Source: Myxococcus virescens (lineage in GTDB: Bacteria; Myxococcota; Myxococcia; Myxococcales; Myxococcaceae). Taken from it: a stretch of DNA of 64,000 bases. Where the stretch lies: positions 1,303,351 through 1,367,350 of the forward strand of contig NZ_FNAJ01000001.1 in assembly GCF_900101905.1 (NCBI RefSeq). Reading direction: 5' to 3'. The notes below the pieces were generated by a model that saw nothing but the letters and a program-made list of their open reading frames with translations, did no database searches and was not told the DNA's origin. Positions 33,684 to 43,896 of this stretch are shown piece after piece (position 1 is the stretch's first letter; every line of letters begins with the position of its first letter). The translations under genes and the position numbers were made by a program.

Positions 33684-34859
33684 TCAGCCCGCGTTGGCGG
33701 TGCCGTGCTCCTGGTGCCACGCGGCCAGCACTTCCTTCTCGCGCTCGGCGGACAGGCCGGAGCGCAGCTTCGCCTGACGCTCGGGAGGCAGCGTCTTGAA
33801 CCAGGCCACCGTGTCGCGAATCGTCTCCGCGGCCGGACGGAACGTGATGCCCGCCGCCAGCGCCTTGGCGATGCTCACCTTGCCGATGCCGCCCTCTTTC
33901 CCGTTGCGCGGCATCCAGGCGGGCATGTCCGACCACGCCTCCACCTTGTGCTTCGTGAGGAAGTCGGTGTCCACCCACGTGAAGCGCGCGTCGCTGCCCA
34001 GGGCCGTCTTGTTCGCCTCCAGGAAGTCCCGCATCAGCAGGTCCTGGCTGGGGCCGGTGGCGTTGAAGATGCCCGTGGTGCGGGCCTCCACGGAGCGGAT
34101 GATGAACGCCGCCAGGTCCCGCGCGTCGATGAACTGCAACGGGTCCACGCCGTCGCCGGGCGCCAGCACCTCGCCCCCGCGCGCCACGCGCAGCGGCCAG
34201 TAGGTGAAGCGGTCGGACGGGTCATCCGGCCCGACGATGAGGCCCGGCCTCACGTTGAAGACGCGGCCCGGCATGGCCGTCTCCGCGGCCTGCTCGCACA
34301 GCGCCTTCAACGCGCCGTAGTGCTTCTCCACGTCTTCGGTCGCCGTGTCCTCCACCGTGGCCACGGGGGCCGTCTCGTCGAGCCCCTGCCGTGACAAATC
34401 CTTGTAGACGGAGATGGAGGACACGAAGGTGTAGTGCTGGACGTGCGGCGCCAGCAGCTCCGCGGAGGCGCGCACGATGCGCGGCACATAGCCGGAGGTG
34501 TCCACCACCGCGTCCCACTTGCGGCCCTCCAGCGCCTTCAGGCCCTCGCCCTTGTTCGGGTCGCGGTCGCCCGTCAGCTTCTCCACGTCCGGGAAGAGGC
34601 CCGGCTTCGTCTTCCCCCGGTTGAAGAGCGTGATGGTGTGGCCGCGCGAGCGCGCGAACTCCACCAGCGCCGGCCCCAGGAACGCGGTGCCGCCCAGGAT
34701 GAGGATGCGCAACGGCGCGGCGGGCGCGGAGGACTGCTCCCCCTGACCCTGGGTGGAAGACGCGGCGGTGCCGGACGTGCCCGTGGTGGCGCACCCCATG
34801 GCCCAGAGCGAGCCGACCGCGGCCGCTCCCTGAATCACACTCCTGCGAGACAGCGTCAT
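33684..34859 (-). CDS. Tat-exported SDR/NAD-dependent epimerase-like protein
   Basis: A 391-residue protein. The N-terminus carries a twin-arginine signal (SRRSVIQGAAAVGSLWAMGC) that also has a lipobox-like Cys. The mature part is an extended short-chain dehydrogenase: nucleotide loop GGTAFLGPAL, DTSGYV, SSISVY and the catalytic pair in HYGALKALCE (YxxxK), plus RPGLIVGPDD. Relatives act on nucleotide sugars or as isoflavone-reductase-like enzymes. Export with a folded cofactor would explain the Tat signal; an NAD-binding enzyme outside the cytoplasm is unusual. Substrate unknown. The transporter gene lies 46 bases upstream on the same strand. Confidence 0.88.
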   Translation of the reverse strand: MTLSRRSVIQGAAAVGSLWAMGCATTGTSGTAASSTQGQGEQSSAPAAPLRILILGGTAFLGPALVEFARSRGHTITLFNRGKTKPGLFPDVEKLTGDRDPNKGEGLKALEGRKWDAVVDTSGYVPRIVRASAELLAPHVQHYTFVSSISVYKDLSRQGLDETAPVATVEDTATEDVEKHYGALKALCEQAAETAMPGRVFNVRPGLIVGPDDPSDRFTYWPLRVARGGEVLAPGDGVDPLQFIDARDLAAFIIRSVEARTTGIFNATGPSQDLLMRDFLEANKTALGSDARFTWVDTDFLTKHKVEAWSDMPAWMPRNGKEGGIGKVSIAKALAAGITFRPAAETIRDTVAWFKTLPPERQAKLRSGLSAEREKEVLAAWHQEHGTANAG

Positions 34860-34905
34860 GCGGGATTCCTCCTGCGTGTGTGGACTGACTTCGTGTGGAT
34901 GACCG

Positions 34906-36204
34906 CTAGCGGGCCGCGACCTCTTCGGACACCGGCGCCTCGGGCGCGGCGGCCGGCACCGGCTCCGCCAGCCTCCGCTGGTGACGCGCGAGATACAGCG
35001 ACACGCCCAGCCACAGCCCGGCCAGGGGCACCGCCGCCAGCGACAGGCCCGTCATGCCCAGGCCCAGCTTCGTGAGGCCCCCCTGGAGCCAGGCGCTCAC
35101 CGTGTCGCTGCCGCGGTACACCACCGTGTCGATGAAGCTCTTCGACTTGTAGCGCGCCTCGCGGTCCACGGTGGTGAAGAGGACCTCGCGCGAGGGCCGC
35201 TCCAGCGCGTAGTGGCTGGCGCCGCGCACCGCCTTGAACAGGATGAGCACCGTCAGCACCGGCATGGCGGCCAGCCCCAGGAAGCCCAGGCCCGTCACCA
35301 CCGGCGCCACGGCGAGCCCTGCCCCCAGCCCCAGCCAGGAGATGACGCGCCCCGTGACGAGCGTCTGCAACCCCAGCGTCGCCAGTTGCACGTAGAAGTC
35401 GATGTCACCGAAGAGGGCGGTACGGCTGGCCGCGTCGTTGCCGAGCGCGGCGACGAGCCGCACCTCCTGGAAGTAGAGGAACGTGGAGGTCGCCGCGTAG
35501 AGCAGCACCTGGAGCCCCAGCGCCAGCAGGAACGGCGACGTCACGATGAGCCGCAACCCCGCGAGCACGCCGCCGCCCACCGGGCCCTGCGCCGCCGCGG
35601 GCTGCTGCTGGACGTCCTGGGCCCAGCCGCTCAGCCGGCGCACACACTGTGCGCTCACCTCCAACAGCACCACCGAGATGAGGATGAGATTCACCGGGCC
35701 CACCGGCTCGGCGAGCCGCCCCACCAGGAAGGGCCCCACCAGCATGCCCGTGGTGCCACCCGCGGCGATGAAGCCGAAGAGCCGCTTGCTCTGTCCGCTG
35801 GCGAAGACGTCCGCCATGAAGCTCCAGAAGATGGAGACGACGAACAGGTTGTAGACGCTCAACCAGACATAGAAGACGCGCGCCACCGCCTCCCGCGCCA
35901 CCCCGAGCTTCAAGAGCACGAAGAAGCCCAGCAGGTTGAGCAGGAAGAAGCGGTAGATGCGAGGAATCACCACCCGCCGGGGCCAACGCGACACCAGGGC
36001 GGAAAAGGCAGGCACCGCCGCGAGCATCACCAGGAAGGTGGCGGTGAAGAGCCAATCCAAGCCCTTCACGCTGCCCGCCGTGCCCATCTCGTTGCGGATG
36101 GGCCGGAGGATGGCGTAGCCACACATCAGGGTGAAGAAATACAGGAACGACCAGCGGACGGCGCCGACTTCCTCGTCCCGAACGTCCACGAATCGCCTGA
36201 GCAT
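34906..36204 (-). CDS. NTP/NDP exchange transporter-like (MFS) protein
   Basis: About 432 residues with some 11-12 hydrophobic segments. Blocks such as YFFTLMCGYAILRPIRNEMG, FYVWLSVYNLFVVSIFWSFMADVF and FGFIAAGGTTGMLVGPF are those of the MFS branch often annotated as NTP/NDP exchangers in free-living bacteria, where the substrate is not proven to be a nucleotide. It sits in the inner membrane. The start is uncertain: an in-frame ATG at 36264 and a GTG between are possible. It may be co-transcribed with the Tat-SDR gene, 46 bases downstream. Confidence 0.85.
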   Translation of the reverse strand: MLRRFVDVRDEEVGAVRWSFLYFFTLMCGYAILRPIRNEMGTAGSVKGLDWLFTATFLVMLAAVPAFSALVSRWPRRVVIPRIYRFFLLNLLGFFVLLKLGVAREAVARVFYVWLSVYNLFVVSIFWSFMADVFASGQSKRLFGFIAAGGTTGMLVGPFLVGRLAEPVGPVNLILISVVLLEVSAQCVRRLSGWAQDVQQQPAAAQGPVGGGVLAGLRLIVTSPFLLALGLQVLLYAATSTFLYFQEVRLVAALGNDAASRTALFGDIDFYVQLATLGLQTLVTGRVISWLGLGAGLAVAPVVTGLGFLGLAAMPVLTVLILFKAVRGASHYALERPSREVLFTTVDREARYKSKSFIDTVVYRGSDTVSAWLQGGLTKLGLGMTGLSLAAVPLAGLWLGVSLYLARHQRRLAEPVPAAAPEAPVSEEVAAR

Positions 36205-36299
36205 GGAGGAATTCACGTGAGCGGCCCAACGAGGCCCCGGGCAACGTATTCCCAGGACCTCCATGATGGAACGAGCGCGGCGGGAAGATGTCGCAAGGA

Positions 36300-37604
36300 T
36301 TACGCGCCGGAAGAGAGGACCTCGCGGAGCGCCGCCTCCACCCGGGGCAGCGCCTCCTCGATTTCCTTCACCGACGTGGCCCCCACCGACAGGCGGAACC
36401 AGCCCGTGTCCGCGTCCAGTCCGAAGGCCTGGAAGGGCACCACGCCCAGGTTCGCCTTCTCCAACAGGAGCTTGCGGATGTCATTGTTGGAGCGCAGGCC
36501 CCCCTTGCCCACCAGGTCGAAGCGCACCGACAGGTAGATGGCGCCCTGGGGCGCGATGTGCTGCACCGGCAGCCCCGCCTCGCGCATGCGCGTGAGCCCC
36601 TTGTGCAAGGCTTCCAGCCGCGCTTCCACGGACTTGCGCATCCCCTCCAGGAAGGTCTCCGTCGCCGCCGTGTCGTCGAGGTAGCGCGCCACCGCGACCT
36701 GCTCCGCCTTGGGGGCCCAGGCGCCCACGTGGCCGAGCACGTCCCGCATGCGAGCGATGATGGTCGGCGGCCCCACGCCCCAGCCCACGCGCACGCCCGT
36801 GGCGGCGAAGGCCTTGGAGATGCCGTCCACGAACACCGTGTACGGCGCCACCTCCGGCACCAGCGACACCGGCGTGACGTGCCGGGCCGCGCCGAAGCTC
36901 AGCACCCAGTAAATCTGGTCATACATGAGGATGAGCGGCTTGCGGCCCTGCTTCTCGCGCTCGCGGTTCTCCGCGACGACGCGCTCGCAGATGGCGCCCA
37001 GCGCATCCGGCTCAATCATGGTGCCGGTGGGGTTGAGCGGGCTGCACAGGCACAAGAGGCGCGCGGCGCCCAGGTGCGGCGCCAGCTGCTCCACGGTGGG
37101 CATGAAGCCCCGCGCGGCGTCCGTCACCACCACCGCGCTCTTCGCGTCCATCATGTGCGCGTAGTGGTTGTTGTTCCACGAGGGCACCGGGTAGACGACC
37201 GTCTCCCCCGCGTCCAGCACGCTGCGGTACGTGCCGTAGATGATGGGCCGCGCGCCTCCCGCGATGACGATGCCCTCCAGCGGGTACTTCAGGCCCAGCG
37301 AGCGCTCATAGAAGCGCTGCACGGCCTGACGGAGCTCCAGCACGCCATCCGACGGTGGGTAGTTCGTCTCGCCCGCCTGGAGCGCGGCGGTGATGTGCTC
37401 CCGCAGCGGGTCGGGGATGGGGAACTCGCGCGGGTTGAAGTCGCCCACGGTGAGGTTGCACACCTTCTGGCCCTCGGCGATCCGCTCGCGAATCTCCGCC
37501 GCGATGCGGAGGATTTCGCTGCCGACGATGCCACGCGCCATCGTTCCCACGGTGGCGTCGTCCTTGGAGGGGCGGGGAAGAGAGGTCAGGTCGAGGGGGG
37601 CCAT
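36300..37604 (-). CDS. Class I/II pyridoxal-phosphate aminotransferase
   Basis: A 434-residue cytoplasmic fold-type I aminotransferase. It shows the substrate-loop region VGDFNPREFPIPDPL, TNYPPSDGVLELRQAV, the cofactor segment SPLNPTGTM, LMYDQIYW with the PLP-nitrogen Asp, and the Schiff-base Lys in DGISKAFAATGVRVGWG. This fits the aspartate/alanine aminotransferase branch, but the amino acid acted on cannot be told. The start at 37604 gives the family's N-terminus; a longer frame upstream is unsupported. A divergent promoter region separates it from the AMIN-like lipoprotein gene. Confidence 0.93.
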   Translation of the reverse strand: MAPLDLTSLPRPSKDDATVGTMARGIVGSEILRIAAEIRERIAEGQKVCNLTVGDFNPREFPIPDPLREHITAALQAGETNYPPSDGVLELRQAVQRFYERSLGLKYPLEGIVIAGGARPIIYGTYRSVLDAGETVVYPVPSWNNNHYAHMMDAKSAVVVTDAARGFMPTVEQLAPHLGAARLLCLCSPLNPTGTMIEPDALGAICERVVAENREREKQGRKPLILMYDQIYWVLSFGAARHVTPVSLVPEVAPYTVFVDGISKAFAATGVRVGWGVGPPTIIARMRDVLGHVGAWAPKAEQVAVARYLDDTAATETFLEGMRKSVEARLEALHKGLTRMREAGLPVQHIAPQGAIYLSVRFDLVGKGGLRSNNDIRKLLLEKANLGVVPFQAFGLDADTGWFRLSVGATSVKEIEEALPRVEAALREVLSSGA

Positions 37605-37876
37605 GGGGGATGCTTTCCGGTGCGTGCGCGTTCGGGGGCCGCGCGGACGACTTGCGGCGCGGACGATAGTCGCGGCCCCATCGTCCTGTGTCATCCATTC
37701 GTGGTGACGGTGGCCCTCCGGGGCAACCGGTTCTCCGTGGAAATTTCCAGCGCTCCCGGGGCCGTCCACGGGTGTTATCTTTGCCCGCTTTCCCCTCGTG
37801 ACACTGGCCCCCGGGCCGCCGCTCGTGCGAGACGAGGGGCCGCAGTCCCGAACTCGCAGGCCCTGGCAGGAGGGGA

Positions 37877-38617
37877 ATGATGACGCGGTCCGGACGCAGG
37901 ATGACGTCGCTGTGGTTGGCCGGGTGTCTGGCGTTCGCCGGGTGCTCCAAGAAGGAGGAACCCGCCGCGGCGCCCACCGGCGCGCAGCCCCAGCCCGAGG
38001 TCCAAGCGCCGCCCACCTCGCCGCCCCTGGGCACCATTCCCCGCGAGGGCGAGGCCGCCGCCAAGCCACCCGTGCACACGGCCTCGATGGGTGATGAGGA
38101 AGTGGCCGGCGCGCCTCCGAGTGAGACAGAGCCGCCTTCGGACGCCCCCGCGGGAGACGCTCCCGCCGAGGACCCGAAGAACCGCGAGTGGACCACCACC
38201 CCGGTGTCGATGAAGCGGCGCCCGGCCCAGACGGTGACGCTGCGCTCGGTGCGCGCTGGCACGCATGCCGACTTCGACCGCGTGGTGTTCGAGTTCGACG
38301 GGTCGCAGGTCCCCGGCTACCAGCTCCAGTACGTGGACAAGCCCATCATCCAGTGTGGCTCCGGGGACGAGACGCCGCTGGCCGGCAAGGGCTTCCTCCA
38401 AGTCATGCTGACCCCCGCGCGTGGCCATGACGACCAGGGCCGGGCCACCGTGGCCGCGCTGGAGATGAAGCCCAAGCTGCCCACCCTGCTGGAGCTGGTG
38501 CGCACGTGTGACTTCGAGGCCGAGGTGACGTGGGTGCTGGGAAACAAGGCCCCCACCGACTTCCGCGTCATGGAGCTGCGCGACCCCACTCGCCTCGTGG
38601 TGGACGTGAAGCACTGA
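37877..38617 (+). CDS. AMIN-like domain lipoprotein
   Basis: A 246-residue lipoprotein: signal peptide with lipobox CLAFAGC, a long Pro/Ala/Glu-rich tether (about residues 25-115) able to span part of the periplasm, and a C-terminal beta domain with HADFDRVVFEFDG, GKGFLQVML and RDPTRLVVDVKH, typical of AMIN-like domains. These are relatives of the peptidoglycan-binding AMIN domain of amidases and secretins. It probably binds cell wall or an envelope partner. AGGAGGGG precedes the ATG. It is convergent with the malQ-like gene, 11 bases apart. Confidence 0.85.
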   Translation: MMTRSGRRMTSLWLAGCLAFAGCSKKEEPAAAPTGAQPQPEVQAPPTSPPLGTIPREGEAAAKPPVHTASMGDEEVAGAPPSETEPPSDAPAGDAPAEDPKNREWTTTPVSMKRRPAQTVTLRSVRAGTHADFDRVVFEFDGSQVPGYQLQYVDKPIIQCGSGDETPLAGKGFLQVMLTPARGHDDQGRATVAALEMKPKLPTLLELVRTCDFEAEVTWVLGNKAPTDFRVMELRDPTRLVVDVKH

Positions 38618-38628
38618 GGGCCCAAGCG

Positions 38629-40593
38629 TCACCCGGCCCGCAGCTCCCGGGCCAGCGCGTCCAGTCCTTCCAGCAAGCGCTGATGCCGCGCGCGCGCCAA
38701 AGCCCCCTGCGCCCGCAGCGCCATGGCGAGCGCCGCGGGCAGGTTCACCGCGGCGTCTCCCTTCAACCGCTCGCGGTACTCCCGCGCCCAGTCCTGGGGC
38801 ACGCGCAGGGACCAGTTGCGCTCATCCACCGTGCCGGGCGCGTTGTACGTCTCCGACATCCCGAGCAGGTCGGTGAAGAACATCATCACGTTGCGCGCTC
38901 GGCTGGCGAACAGGTCCGCCACCTTCGCCTGCGCCAACCGTCCCGGGCTCGTGGACAGCTCGCGCGCGAAGGCCTCGCGCTCCGCGGGCTCGGGGCACAA
39001 GCGCGCGGCCAGGTACTCCGCCTGCGCGTGCAGCGAGCCCTTCCATTGCCAGTCCGCCACCAGGCGCCAGAGGGACTTCGTGTCGTGGTTGCCCACCATC
39101 ACCCAATCCTCCGGGCCCACGTTCTCACTGCGGTACACGTCCGACGGGTCGTGCAGGTCCGCCTTCTGCGTCACGCGGAAGCGGCCCAGGCCGTACTGCG
39201 CCAGCACGCGCTCCAGCGGGTACGGCAGCGTGCTGAGCACCTCCGCGAGCAAGTCGCCCACTTGCCGCCCGTTGCGCCGGGACGCCTCCACCACCGTGTC
39301 GAAGAGGACGCTGTAGCGGCGCACCTGTTCAGGCGTGAGGTCCTTCACCCAGCGGTCCGCGTAGCGCGGCACGGCGCGGTCCACCTGCTCCGGGCGCACG
39401 AGCGCGAAGTGCGCCAGCTCCGGGTGGTCCGGCAGGTCCGGTGAGGAGAAGAGCCGCGCTCCATGTTGCACGGACCACAGCGCGTCCGGCAGGTCCGCGC
39501 GGTACACCCACGGGCACACCAGCCCGTGCGGATGGTCCAGCCGCAGCCCGTCGTATTCGCCGAGCATCTTGTCCATGCGCGCGTTCATGAAGCGCAGCAC
39601 GGGCCCGTTGCGGCTCCCGGCGTTCGTCCCGGCGTCGTCCGGCTCGAAGTACTGCTCCGGGTCCATCACCGGATAGTTCCACGGCTGGCCGTCCGGGTTC
39701 GTCCTGCTGGGCGGGGCGCCCATGAGGTAGGTGCGCAGGAAGAGGCCCTGCCAGGCCCACGCGTCGCGCGGCGACAGGCCAATCTGGAGGTCGCCGTACA
39801 GCTTCAACCGCCATGCGCCCACGCGCTCGCGCAGGCCTTGGTGCTGCGCATGGACCAGGAACTGACAGAAGGCGTAGCGCTCCAGCGTGTCCGCGTAGCG
39901 CAGCTCCAACTGCGTCAGGCGCGCGACGGCCGCCGCCTCCTCCTCCGGACGGGGGTTCCACAGCCGACCGTCCAGCGAGTCCGCCCAGCGCCGCCAGTCC
40001 GGCTCGCGCTTCTCCTCGCACAGCACGTCGAAGAGGGCGTCCCGCACCAGCCAGGCCCGGTGCTGCTGACGGAAGGTGTCGAAGCGCGAGGCCAGTGCCT
40101 GGATGGCCGGAGCCGCGTCCGGCGCCGCACGCTTCTGTTGGAAGGTGCGCCACGCTTCGTTCAGCAGGGTGGTCTGCGCGCGGAAGGCGTGACGGAAGCG
40201 CGCTCCGGGGGGCAGCGCCGAAGGGCGGCTGGCGGCGAGCTGCGCCACGCGGCCCGGTGGCAGCAGCGCGCCCCAGGGCTCGGGGGCCTCCAGCGGCGCG
40301 AGCGCCACGTTGAGGAGGTTTCGCGAGAAGAGCGTGCCGTCATACGGCGAGGCGTTGAACTCCGTCACCTGCCCCTGCGGCCCCAGCTGGATGCCGTTGA
40401 AGCCCAGCTCCCGGGCGAACGCGAGGAAGCGCGCCGCCCCTTCCGAGTAAGGCGAGCCCCAGCCCGTGTCCTCTTCTGGAAGGCTGGGGAAGCTCGGGTC
40501 ATGGATGCTGAGCACCCAGTTGCGGACGTCGAGCGCGGCCAGGGCTTCGGTGACGAGTCGGTGGTGATTTTCAGGCAGCAAGGCGCGAGACAT
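38629..40593 (-). CDS. malQ: 4-alpha-glucanotransferase (GH77)
   Basis: A 654-residue GH77 amylomaltase-type enzyme that transfers glucan segments between maltodextrins. Recognisable are GSPYSEGAARFLAFARELGFNG near the N-terminus, YGDLQIGLSPRDAWAW, the nucleophile Asp in YDGLRLDHPHGL, the acid-base Glu in LLAEVLSTLP (where the family usually has AEDLG) and MVGNHDTKSLW. The altered AEDLG block and the large central insertion make it a divergent member, so the exact acceptor is uncertain. It links with treZ in maltodextrin/trehalose metabolism. The ATG at 40593 is the natural start. Confidence 0.88.
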   Translation of the reverse strand: MSRALLPENHHRLVTEALAALDVRNWVLSIHDPSFPSLPEEDTGWGSPYSEGAARFLAFARELGFNGIQLGPQGQVTEFNASPYDGTLFSRNLLNVALAPLEAPEPWGALLPPGRVAQLAASRPSALPPGARFRHAFRAQTTLLNEAWRTFQQKRAAPDAAPAIQALASRFDTFRQQHRAWLVRDALFDVLCEEKREPDWRRWADSLDGRLWNPRPEEEAAAVARLTQLELRYADTLERYAFCQFLVHAQHQGLRERVGAWRLKLYGDLQIGLSPRDAWAWQGLFLRTYLMGAPPSRTNPDGQPWNYPVMDPEQYFEPDDAGTNAGSRNGPVLRFMNARMDKMLGEYDGLRLDHPHGLVCPWVYRADLPDALWSVQHGARLFSSPDLPDHPELAHFALVRPEQVDRAVPRYADRWVKDLTPEQVRRYSVLFDTVVEASRRNGRQVGDLLAEVLSTLPYPLERVLAQYGLGRFRVTQKADLHDPSDVYRSENVGPEDWVMVGNHDTKSLWRLVADWQWKGSLHAQAEYLAARLCPEPAEREAFARELSTSPGRLAQAKVADLFASRARNVMMFFTDLLGMSETYNAPGTVDERNWSLRVPQDWAREYRERLKGDAAVNLPAALAMALRAQGALARARHQRLLEGLDALARELRAG

Positions 40594-40677
40594 GGCGGAA
40601 GGGGCTGACCCTACGGCCCCGGGTGCGATGCGCCAACCGTCCTGTCGTCCCGAACCCGCCCGTTCGTTGCCGAGCCC

Positions 40678-43600
40678 TCAATCGTGGCGCGCCTGAGGGG
40701 CGGGCCGGGGCTCTCCACGGCCGCCGCCCCCTCCCGGAACGTGAGGCCGCTGTTCGGGAGGCTTCATCCGGAAGAGCTTGCGCAGCATGCGGGTGGACCA
40801 CGTCCGGCCGTCCACCAGGATTTCGTACACCGTGGGAATCACCAGCAGTGTCAGCAGCGTGGACGTCAGCGTGCCGCCAATCACCGCGCGTCCCAGCGGC
40901 GCGCGGAAGTCGCCGCCCTCGCCCGCGCCGATGGCCACCGGCACCATGCCCGCCACCAGCGCGAAGGTCGTCATGATGATGGGGCGCAGACGGATGCGGC
41001 CCGCTTCGATGAGCGCCTCGCGCAGGGGCATGCCCTTCTCGTGCGACCACTTGGCGAAGTCGATGAGGAGGATGGCGTTCTTCGCGACAATTCCCATCAG
41101 CAGCATGATGCCGATGAGGCTCATGAGGTTGAGCGTGTCGCCGGTGATGAGCAGCGCCAGCACCACGCCGATGAGCGACAGCGGCAGCGAGATGAGGATG
41201 GCCAACGGGTCCAGGAAGGAGCCGAACTGGATGACCAGGATGAGGTACATCAGCATCAACGCCATGCCGAGCGCGATGAACACGCGCATGAACACCTCGG
41301 CCTGGTCCGCGGACTCGCCGCCCGTCGTCAGCGTGTAGCCCGGCGGCAGCTTCACGCCGTCCAGCCGCTTCTGGATGTCCGCGCCCACCTCCGACAACGA
41401 GCGCCCCTGCACGTTCGCCTGGACGTTGATGACGCGCTCACGGTTCAAGTGCGTCACCTGCGCCGGACCCAATGTTTGACGGATGTCCGCCACCTGCCCC
41501 AGCGGCACCAGCCGGGGCGGACCGCCCGCCGCCGCGCCCACGGAGATGGGCAGTTGCGACAAGTCATTGGGGTTGTCACGCGCCCCCGGAGCCAGCCGCA
41601 CCATGACGTCTCGCGTCTCCCCGATGGGGTCCACCCAGTCCCCCACGTCCAGGCCCGCGAAGGCCGGCCGCAGCGCCTGGGCCACCTGCCCCACCGTCAC
41701 GCCCAACTGTCCGGCGAGCCCGCGATTCAGCTCCACCTCCAGCTCCGGCTTCTGCCCTCGCGTGGACAGGCCCACGTCCACCGCGCCGGACACCTGCGCC
41801 ACTTCCTTCTGGACCTGCTGCGCCAGCTGCGTGAGCACCCGCTGGTCCGGACCGCGCAGCTCGTACTGGAGCTGCTTGAAGGCTCCACCGAAGCCCGAGG
41901 TGAAGACGGAGACGGTGGCGCCGCCGATGCGCTTCATCTCCTCGCGGAACTGGACGCCCAAGGCGTCCTGGCTCACGTCGCGCTCCGCCTTCGGCTTGAG
42001 CCGCACGTACACCAGGGCCTGGTCCACGCCGGGCGCGCTGAGCGCCAGGGGCACGCCGATGGTGGCGTAGGTGTAGTCCACCTCCGGGTGGGCGCGCAGG
42101 GTGCGCGTCACCTCGTCCACCTTGCGCCGCGTGTACTCCAGGCTGGAGCCCGGCGGCGTCTCCACCAGCAGTTCCACCTCCGCGCGGTCGCTCACCGGCA
42201 CGAAGCCGGCGCCGCCCACGGTGCCCTGGAGCACCAACGCGCCCACCAACGAGCCCACCGCCACCAGCACCATCACCAGCCGGTGGTCCAGCGCCCAGGC
42301 GATGACGTGCTTGTAGCGCTCCGCCTGCCGGTCGAACCAGGCGTTGAAGCGGTTCAGCGTCCGGGTGATGAAGCCCGGGTTCTCCTTCCTGGGCGGCTCC
42401 GGCCAGTACGCGCTCAGCATCGGGTCCAGCGAGAAGGACACGAACAGCGACACCAGCACCGCGCAGGCGATGGTGAGGGCGAAGGGCTTGAACCACTGGC
42501 CGGCCACGCCGTACATGAAGGCCACGGGCACGAAGACGGCGACAATGGAGAAGGTGGTCGCCGAAACCGCGAGGCCGATCTCCGAGGTGCCCTCGCGTGA
42601 CGCCGTGTAGTGGTCCTTCCCCATCTCCACGTGGCGGACGATGTTCTCTCGCACGACGATGGCGTCGTCGATGAGGATGCCGATGGCCAGCGTCAGGCCC
42701 AAGAGCGACATGGTGTTGAGCGTGAAGCCGAAGGCCCACACGCTGATGAAGGACGCCAGCACGCTCACCGGCAGCGCCAGACCGGTGATGACGGTGGAGC
42801 GCCACGAGTTGAGGAAGACGAAGACGACCAGCACCGTGAGCAGCGCGCCTTCCACCAGCGCGGACTGCACGTTGTGCACGGCGTTCTCCACGCGGACGCC
42901 GGCGTCGCGCACGATTTCGAGCTTCACGCCCGCGGGGAGCCGCTGCTGGAGCGCCTGCACCCGCTCACGCACGGCGTCCGCGACCTCGGTGGTGCTGTAG
43001 CCCCGGGCCTTGAGCACGTCGATGCCCACCGCCTGGGCGCCGTTGAAGAGCGCCAGCGTGCGTGGCTCCTCGGCGCCGACGAAGACGTCCGCCACCTGCT
43101 CCAGGCGGATGGCCTGACCGTTGCGCGAGGCCACCACCATGGTCCGGAAGTCCTCCACCTTCTCCAGGCGTCCCTTGAGGCGGATGGACTCCTCCGTCAG
43201 CGGCGCGTTGATGCGGCCCACCGGCGCCGCCAGGTTCTGCGCCTGGAGCGCCGCCACCACCTCCGCCACCGACAAGCCCGCGGCCTGGAGCGCCTCGGGC
43301 TTGAGCTGCACCGTCATCTCCCGCGCCACGTCACCGACGACCTCCGCCTGGGCGACGCCGGGCACCGAGCGCAGCTCGCCCACCACCGTCGGGTCCGCCA
43401 CCAAGGACAGCGCCGCAACGTCCAACCCTTCCGAGGTGAGCGTCAGCGACACGATGGGCTGGTCCGCCGGGTCGAAGCGCGTGAGGATGGGCTCCTCCAT
43501 CTCCTGTGGCAGGTCCGCGCGCTTGCTGGAGATGGCGTCCCGGATGTCTTGCGTCGCTTCCTGGATGTCCTTCTCGAAGTCGAAGAACACCGTGAAGGAC

Positions 43601-43872
43601 GCCAGGCCGTCGGTGGCGATGGACGTCGTCTCCTTCGGGTCCACGCCGCTGATGGCGAAGATGGCGTCCTCGATGGGCTCGAGGATTTCCCGCTCCACCG
43701 TCTCGGGTGAAGCGCCTGGATAGACGATGGTGACGCTCACCACCGGGGGCTGGACGTCGGGAAACTCGTCGGTCTCCAGGAGTCCCAGCGACACGAGACC
43801 GAAGACCACCAGCGCCAGCATCGAGGTGATGGTGATGATGGGACGCTTGATGGCGAAGTCTGAGATGAACAC
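40678..43872 (-). CDS. RND multidrug efflux pump, inner-membrane subunit
   Basis: A 1064-residue HAE1-type RND pump of the AcrB/MexB kind. It has the N-terminal helix [20 protein letters not shown], two large periplasmic loops, 12 membrane segments and the proton-relay Asp pair in TM4 ([20 protein letters not shown]). It exports drugs, detergents or metabolites from the periplasm and outer leaflet in exchange for protons. The C-terminal tail is short and basic. The adaptor gene lies 24 bases upstream in the same operon. No outer-membrane TolC-type gene is present in the window. Confidence 0.95.
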   Translation of the reverse strand: MFISDFAIKRPIITITSMLALVVFGLVSLGLLETDEFPDVQPPVVSVTIVYPGASPETVEREILEPIEDAIFAISGVDPKETTSIATDGLASFTVFFDFEKDIQEATQDIRDAISSKRADLPQEMEEPILTRFDPADQPIVSLTLTSEGLDVAALSLVADPTVVGELRSVPGVAQAEVVGDVAREMTVQLKPEALQAAGLSVAEVVAALQAQNLAAPVGRINAPLTEESIRLKGRLEKVEDFRTMVVASRNGQAIRLEQVADVFVGAEEPRTLALFNGAQAVGIDVLKARGYSTTEVADAVRERVQALQQRLPAGVKLEIVRDAGVRVENAVHNVQSALVEGALLTVLVVFVFLNSWRSTVITGLALPVSVLASFISVWAFGFTLNTMSLLGLTLAIGILIDDAIVVRENIVRHVEMGKDHYTASREGTSEIGLAVSATTFSIVAVFVPVAFMYGVAGQWFKPFALTIACAVLVSLFVSFSLDPMLSAYWPEPPRKENPGFITRTLNRFNAWFDRQAERYKHVIAWALDHRLVMVLVAVGSLVGALVLQGTVGGAGFVPVSDRAEVELLVETPPGSSLEYTRRKVDEVTRTLRAHPEVDYTYATIGVPLALSAPGVDQALVYVRLKPKAERDVSQDALGVQFREEMKRIGGATVSVFTSGFGGAFKQLQYELRGPDQRVLTQLAQQVQKEVAQVSGAVDVGLSTRGQKPELEVELNRGLAGQLGVTVGQVAQALRPAFAGLDVGDWVDPIGETRDVMVRLAPGARDNPNDLSQLPISVGAAAGGPPRLVPLGQVADIRQTLGPAQVTHLNRERVINVQANVQGRSLSEVGADIQKRLDGVKLPPGYTLTTGGESADQAEVFMRVFIALGMALMLMYLILVIQFGSFLDPLAILISLPLSLIGVVLALLITGDTLNLMSLIGIMLLMGIVAKNAILLIDFAKWSHEKGMPLREALIEAGRIRLRPIIMTTFALVAGMVPVAIGAGEGGDFRAPLGRAVIGGTLTSTLLTLLVIPTVYEILVDGRTWSTRMLRKLFRMKPPEQRPHVPGGGGGRGEPRPAPQARHD

Positions 43873-43896
43873 GGACGTGACTCCAGGCTTGGCGCA

